Shown here: positions 4,325 to 7,313 of the stretch, one piece after another | How the letters are laid out: every line of letters starts with the position of its first letter | Position numbering within the stretch: the stretch's first letter is position 1 | From: an uncultured Thermoleophilia bacterium | GTDB taxonomy: Bacteria; Actinomycetota; Thermoleophilia; Gaiellales; F1-60-MAGs149 | Length of the DNA stretch: 7,313 nucleotides | Direction: 5' to 3' | Assembly (NCBI GenBank): GCA_902806305.1 | Contig: CADCWC010000194.1 | Coordinates: forward strand, 1 to 7,313 | Translations under genes and position numbers: made by a program | The notes under the pieces: model-generated | Told to the model about the DNA's origin: nothing | Databases searched by the model: none | The model's input: the letters and a program-made list of their open reading frames with translations, nothing else

Positions 4325-5720
4325 CGACGGGACGGCGCTGGCCTCCGGTCGGCTGCCGCTCCGCGCCTCGCGCAACGCGTTCCTGCACCCGAGTCGCATC
4401 CCGCTCCTGCGTCGTGGGCACCTCGTGCTCGCGCTGCTCGTGTTCGGGGTCCACTTCGTGGCTCGGGAGCCTGACGCCTGGCATCTGGCCGTCGCGGGCG
4501 TCTCGGCCCTGATCTGGTTCGCCGCCGTCCGCTTCACCCTGCTCAGCGAGTCACGCTCGTCGCCGTCGTGGGCCATGACGGCGGTGCTGGCGGCCCAGGC
4601 CAGCCTGATCACCGCCGTGCTGCTGATCGCGATGGGCGCCGTCGTGGACGTCGACTCGAGCCCGGGTCTGCTCGCCGCGACGAGCATCGAGCTCGGCATC
4701 CTGTCCTACCTCTGGCAGCTCGCCGTCGCAGACCACCACAGCCTCGGCCGGCCGTTGCGCTGCGTCATCGTCGGTGCGCCCTCGATCGTGCGCCAGGTCG
4801 AGGAGGAGCGCCTCGCGCCGGGCGCGCGGCCGTTCCGCCTGGTCGGCTGGTTGGCCGACGAGCCGGTCGACGAGACCGTCGCCCGGCCGCGGACCCGCCG
4901 CCTCGGCGGCCTGGCGGAGCTCGAGCAGGCCGCGGAGCGAGGCGACGTGGACGTGTTCGTGATCGGCGTGCGCGGCGGTCGGCCCGGGCTCTACGCGCGC
5001 CTGCTGGAGTTGACCCACCTCGACGTGCGCGTCATCGAGTACCCCGCCTTCTTCGAACGCGAGTTCGGTCGCGTGCCGCTCGAGGAGCTCACGCCGACGT
5101 GGTTCCTCCACGCCATGCACCTCTACCGGCGCGACGAGTCGCACTGGGAGAAGCGCCTGCTGGACGTGGTGGGCAGCGTCGTCGGATTGGTGCTGCTCGC
5201 GCCGCTGATGGCCGTGACGGCCGTGATGATCCGTCGCGACAGCCCGGGCGGCGCCCTCTTCCGCCAGGTGCGGATCGGCGAGCACGGCGTCCCCTTCACG
5301 ATGCTGAAGTTCCGCTCGATGCGGACCGAGCCCGCTGCCGACACGCTGACCTGGACCGGGGAGGACGACCCGCGCATCACCCGGGTCGGTCGGATCGTGC
5401 GCAAGTTCCGCCTCGACGAGCTCCCGCAGCTCGTGAACGTGCTGCGCGGCGAGATGACGCTCGTCGGTCCGCGGCCCGAGACGCCCGGCTACGTCGCGTG
5501 GCTGGAGCGGGAGATCCCGTTCTACAAGCCGCGCCACTTCGCGAAGCCGGGCATCACCGGCTGGGCGCAGGTGTGCGCCGGCTACGCGTCCTCGCTCGAC
5601 GCGACCCGGCAGAAGCTCTCCTACGACCTCTACTACCTGCGGAACCGCTCGCTCGGGCTCGACGTCGCGATCTTGCTCCGTACGGTCGCCACGATCTTCG
5701 GCGGTCGCGGCGCCCGCTGA
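4296..5720 (+). CDS. Polyprenyl-phosphate glycosyl-1-phosphate transferase (exopolysaccharide initiation)
   Basis: The enzyme moves a sugar-1-phosphate from a nucleotide sugar to undecaprenyl phosphate, the first step of exopolysaccharide or surface glycan assembly at the cytoplasmic membrane. The 474 residues have the usual layout: four N-terminal membrane helices (about 41-56, 62-80, 92-115, 124-145), a Rossmann-like domain (RCVIVGA at 155-161 to about 255), a membrane-entering helix with a central proline (288-312, Pro303), then the bacterial sugar transferase domain. In that domain KFRSM (338-342), the catalytic Asp374-Glu375 pair in DELPQL, RGEMTLVGPRPE (384-395) and KPGITGWAQV (417-426) are intact. 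The end (YDLYYLRN ... GGRGAR) resembles the subgroup linked with PEP-CTERM systems, but no such genes are in view. The GTG at 4296 has AGGA (4287-4290) 5 bases upstream; an earlier TTG at 4251 coincides with the promoter. The sugar cannot be told. Confidence 0.9.
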   Translation: MNFVGTRTSDDGTALASGRLPLRASRNAFLHPSRIPLLRRGHLVLALLVFGVHFVAREPDAWHLAVAGVSALIWFAAVRFTLLSESRSSPSWAMTAVLAAQASLITAVLLIAMGAVVDVDSSPGLLAATSIELGILSYLWQLAVADHHSLGRPLRCVIVGAPSIVRQVEEERLAPGARPFRLVGWLADEPVDETVARPRTRRLGGLAELEQAAERGDVDVFVIGVRGGRPGLYARLLELTHLDVRVIEYPAFFEREFGRVPLEELTPTWFLHAMHLYRRDESHWEKRLLDVVGSVVGLVLLAPLMAVTAVMIRRDSPGGALFRQVRIGEHGVPFTMLKFRSMRTEPAADTLTWTGEDDPRITRVGRIVRKFRLDELPQLVNVLRGEMTLVGPRPETPGYVAWLEREIPFYKPRHFAKPGITGWAQVCAGYASSLDATRQKLSYDLYYLRNRSLGLDVAILLRTVATIFGGRGAR

Positions 5721-5724
5721 GCCG

Positions 5725-5737
5725 CCCGGCCGGGTTT
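5725..5737. terminator. Palindrome between convergent stops, weak terminator candidate
   Basis: CCCGGCCGGG (5725-5734) is a perfect palindrome followed by three T on the plus strand. It lies in the 15-base gap between the sugar transferase stop (5718-5720) and the permease stop (TAA, 5738-5736). As RNA it can form only a three-pair stem with a GGCC loop, so it is weak. The two convergent transcripts probably overlap. Confidence 0.2.
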
Positions 5738-6521
5738 ACTGGGCGTCGAGCGAGCCGCTGCGGCGGCCGAGCGTCTCGAAAAGGCGGAAGAGACCGTACG
5801 CCGACGCGGCGTAGACGAGGCCCGTCGCCGCCTCCCGCGCCACGAGTCCGGCTACGTCCGCGAGCGCCGCACCGGTGGCGATCTCCCGTGCCGCGGCGAT
5901 CCCGTGGGTCAGCGGCACCGCCTCGCCGAGCGCGGCGAGCCAGTCGGGCAGCGTGTCGCGCGGGATGTTCACGCCGCAGAGGAGCAGCGTCAGGAAGTAG
6001 ACGATGTTCGAGCCGAGGAACACGTCGCGCGCCCGGAGCCCGATCGAACCGAGCAGCATGCCGAGCGCGGTGCACGACGCCACGGTGACGGTCAGCACGA
6101 CCGCGAGCGGCGGGACGCTGCCCGCCGCGAGCTCGAAGTCCAGCAGCACCAGGCCCACGAGGAACCCGAACGTCGAGACGAGCAGCCCGTTCGCGAGCAG
6201 CGGCAGCGCCCGCCCCAGGAAGAGCGGGAAGCGCCGGGCGGGCGTGGCCAGCAGTGGCGACAGCGTCGAGAACTCGCGCTCGTTGGCGATCGTCATCGTC
6301 ATCCCGTAGATGCACGCCATGCCGCACGTCTGCACGGCGTTGCCGACCACGAAGAAGCCGTCGTCGGCCACCCCGGCGTAGCGCCCCAGATAGGTGAAGA
6401 AGAGGATCTGGAAGAGCGGTCCGCCGAGCATGGTCGGGATGTAGATCGCAGGGCGCAGCCAGTTGAAGAGCGCCCGGTACGCGATCAGGCCGCCGACGAA
6501 GAAGATGCGGACCGAGGTCAT
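5736..6521 (-). CDS. ABC-2 type transporter permease (second gene of pair)
   Basis: This is a 261-residue integral membrane subunit of an ABC-2 exporter. About six membrane segments are visible (roughly 26-44, 57-79, 105-128, 136-160, 170-186, 231-248). Between the second and third lies NEREFSTLSPLLATPAR (80-96), the conserved cytoplasmic 'E-R-E-x-x-T-L' element of the family, and LTHGIAAAREI (204-214) matches the usual segment before the last helix. The ATG at 6521 shares one base with the stop of the preceding permease gene (TGATG). No good ribosome site precedes it, which agrees with translational coupling. It probably pairs with that permease as a heterodimer and needs an ATPase not seen here. 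The family exports drugs, lipids or polysaccharides. The neighbouring glycan gene hints at envelope export, but it is on the opposite strand, so the link is weak. Confidence 0.9.
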   Translation of the reverse strand: MTSVRIFFVGGLIAYRALFNWLRPAIYIPTMLGGPLFQILFFTYLGRYAGVADDGFFVVGNAVQTCGMACIYGMTMTIANEREFSTLSPLLATPARRFPLFLGRALPLLANGLLVSTFGFLVGLVLLDFELAAGSVPPLAVVLTVTVASCTALGMLLGSIGLRARDVFLGSNIVYFLTLLLCGVNIPRDTLPDWLAALGEAVPLTHGIAAAREIATGAALADVAGLVAREAATGLVYAASAYGLFRLFETLGRRSGSLDAQ

Positions 6522-7300
6522 CAGACGAGGGCCAGGGTGGCGCGGTCGCGGGCCAGGCGCTCGAAGCGCCGCAGCGCGAGCACGCCGATCAGCACGTTGA
6601 CCGCCGCGAGCGCCAGGCAGACGCCGAGCGGCGGCCAGGGGTTCCCGCCGAGCGCCGCCCGCTGCAGCGCCTCGACGCCCCAGGTCGGCGACAGCAGTCG
6701 CCCGAGCCCCTCGGCCCAGCCGGGCAGGACCCCGAGCGGCACGAGGACCCCGCACAGCAGCCAGAGGGGGTACTCGAGGAGGTTCGAGAGCGCGTTCGCG
6801 TGCCGGTAGAGGACGAACGTGGACGCCAGCACGAGCCCGAGCAGGCCGATCGAGACCACGGCCACCGGCAGGCTGACGAGGAAGGCGACCGGGTGGGCGA
6901 GCGTCAGTGGCACGTCGAACAGGATCCGCCCCCAGACCAGCGTGGCAGCGATCGAGTAGACGCCCATCGTGGCGGTGGCGAGCGTCAGCGGGGCGAGCAG
7001 CAGCACGAACGGCGCCGGGGCGACGACGAGCGTCTCGAGCGTGCCCTGACGACGCTGCCACTGGAGCGCCCCGCCCGACCCGAACAGGGTGGTGGAGAGG
7101 ACGCCGCTCAGCCCCGCCCCGAGCGCCGCGTATAGGAGCGTGCCCTCGCGGCCGCCCGCGCGGAAGAGGTACGTCGCGATGGTGGCGAAGATCAGCGGCT
7201 GGACGACGGACGTCAGCAGGAAGAACCCCGACTGCGACAGCTGCTTGAGCTGGAAGCGCCACGAGACGGCCAGCAGGCGCAGGCCACGCCGGACCGTCAT
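6521..7300 (-). CDS. ABC-2 type transporter permease (first gene of pair)
   Basis: This 259-residue protein is a second ABC-2 permease. The N-terminal amphipathic helix (about 5-22) precedes around six membrane segments (roughly 25-46, 56-76, 98-123, 137-163, 177-193, 226-243). The cytoplasmic element QWQRRQGTLETLVVAPAP (80-97) between segments two and three is the counterpart of the E-R-x-x-G-T-L-E motif of the family. SPTWGVEALQRAALGG (204-219) corresponds to the conserved stretch before the last helix. Sequence similarity to the downstream permease is limited beyond these motifs, as in heterodimeric exporters. The ATG at 7300 has no clear ribosome site in the 13 bases visible. It sits in an ATGA, in which a TGA at 7299-7297 could end an upstream gene in another frame, probably the ATPase. 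The substrate is unknown. Confidence 0.9.
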   Translation of the reverse strand: MTVRRGLRLLAVSWRFQLKQLSQSGFFLLTSVVQPLIFATIATYLFRAGGREGTLLYAALGAGLSGVLSTTLFGSGGALQWQRRQGTLETLVVAPAPFVLLLAPLTLATATMGVYSIAATLVWGRILFDVPLTLAHPVAFLVSLPVAVVSIGLLGLVLASTFVLYRHANALSNLLEYPLWLLCGVLVPLGVLPGWAEGLGRLLSPTWGVEALQRAALGGNPWPPLGVCLALAAVNVLIGVLALRRFERLARDRATLALV

Positions 7301-7313
7301 CCGGCTCGGCCGT

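Noticed and set aside
4551..6088. Long open frames overlapping the sugar transferase on both strands
   Set aside because: They are GC-driven shadows. The sugar transferase frame carries all family motifs.
6522..7262. Extension of the second permease to a 508-residue fusion protein
   Set aside because: The N-terminal 247 residues are the off-frame shadow of the first permease gene. The ATG at 6521 overlaps that gene's stop and gives a normal-length permease.

Overview
The window is very GC-rich (about 70% by eye), with strong G/C preference at third codon positions and several GTG starts. It carries an adjacent murT-gatD pair, which amidates lipid II in Gram-positive bacteria. Together with a stand-alone protein built of homing-endonuclease-associated repeats, this suggests a high-GC actinobacterium, possibly of the Thermoleophilia (Solirubrobacterales-like). 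That placement is inference; no rRNA or other phylogenetic marker is present. I see no tRNA, rRNA, CRISPR array, insertion sequence or prophage structural gene.

Left part (1-2494). The C-terminal end of an APC-type amino acid permease runs in from the left on the plus strand. It converges on a minus-strand operon read right to left: a possible 24-codon leader peptide (2494-2420), murT (2409-1045) and gatD (1048-308). murT and gatD overlap by 4 bases (GTGA). Their products should form one enzyme that converts D-glutamate to D-isoglutamine in the peptidoglycan stem peptide.

Middle part (2410-4324). A divergent intergenic region of about 300 bp with small inverted repeats and a locally AT-rich promoter-like stretch separates murT from three plus-strand genes. 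These are a 227-residue protein made almost wholly of three helical HNH-associated repeats with no nuclease domain, then an 87-residue charged helical protein and a 159-residue protein of unknown function. The last two overlap by one base (TGATG). The last ~60 codons of the 159-residue gene have clearly different codon use and contain a near-consensus promoter (TTGGCA-N18-TATGAT) for the next gene.

Right part (4296-7313). A 474-residue polyprenyl-phosphate sugar-1-phosphate transferase, the likely initiator of exopolysaccharide or cell-surface glycan assembly, is read on the plus strand. It converges, with a 15-bp gap, on two minus-strand ABC-2 transporter permeases (7300-6521 and 6521-5736) that overlap by one base. 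Their ATPase is probably just beyond the right edge. The window therefore mixes envelope functions (lipid II amidation, glycan initiation, membrane export) with a short block of uncharacterised accessory genes. I found no convincing new defence or mobile system. The most open items are the repeat protein, the two-gene unknown block with its compositional break, and the possible murT leader peptide.
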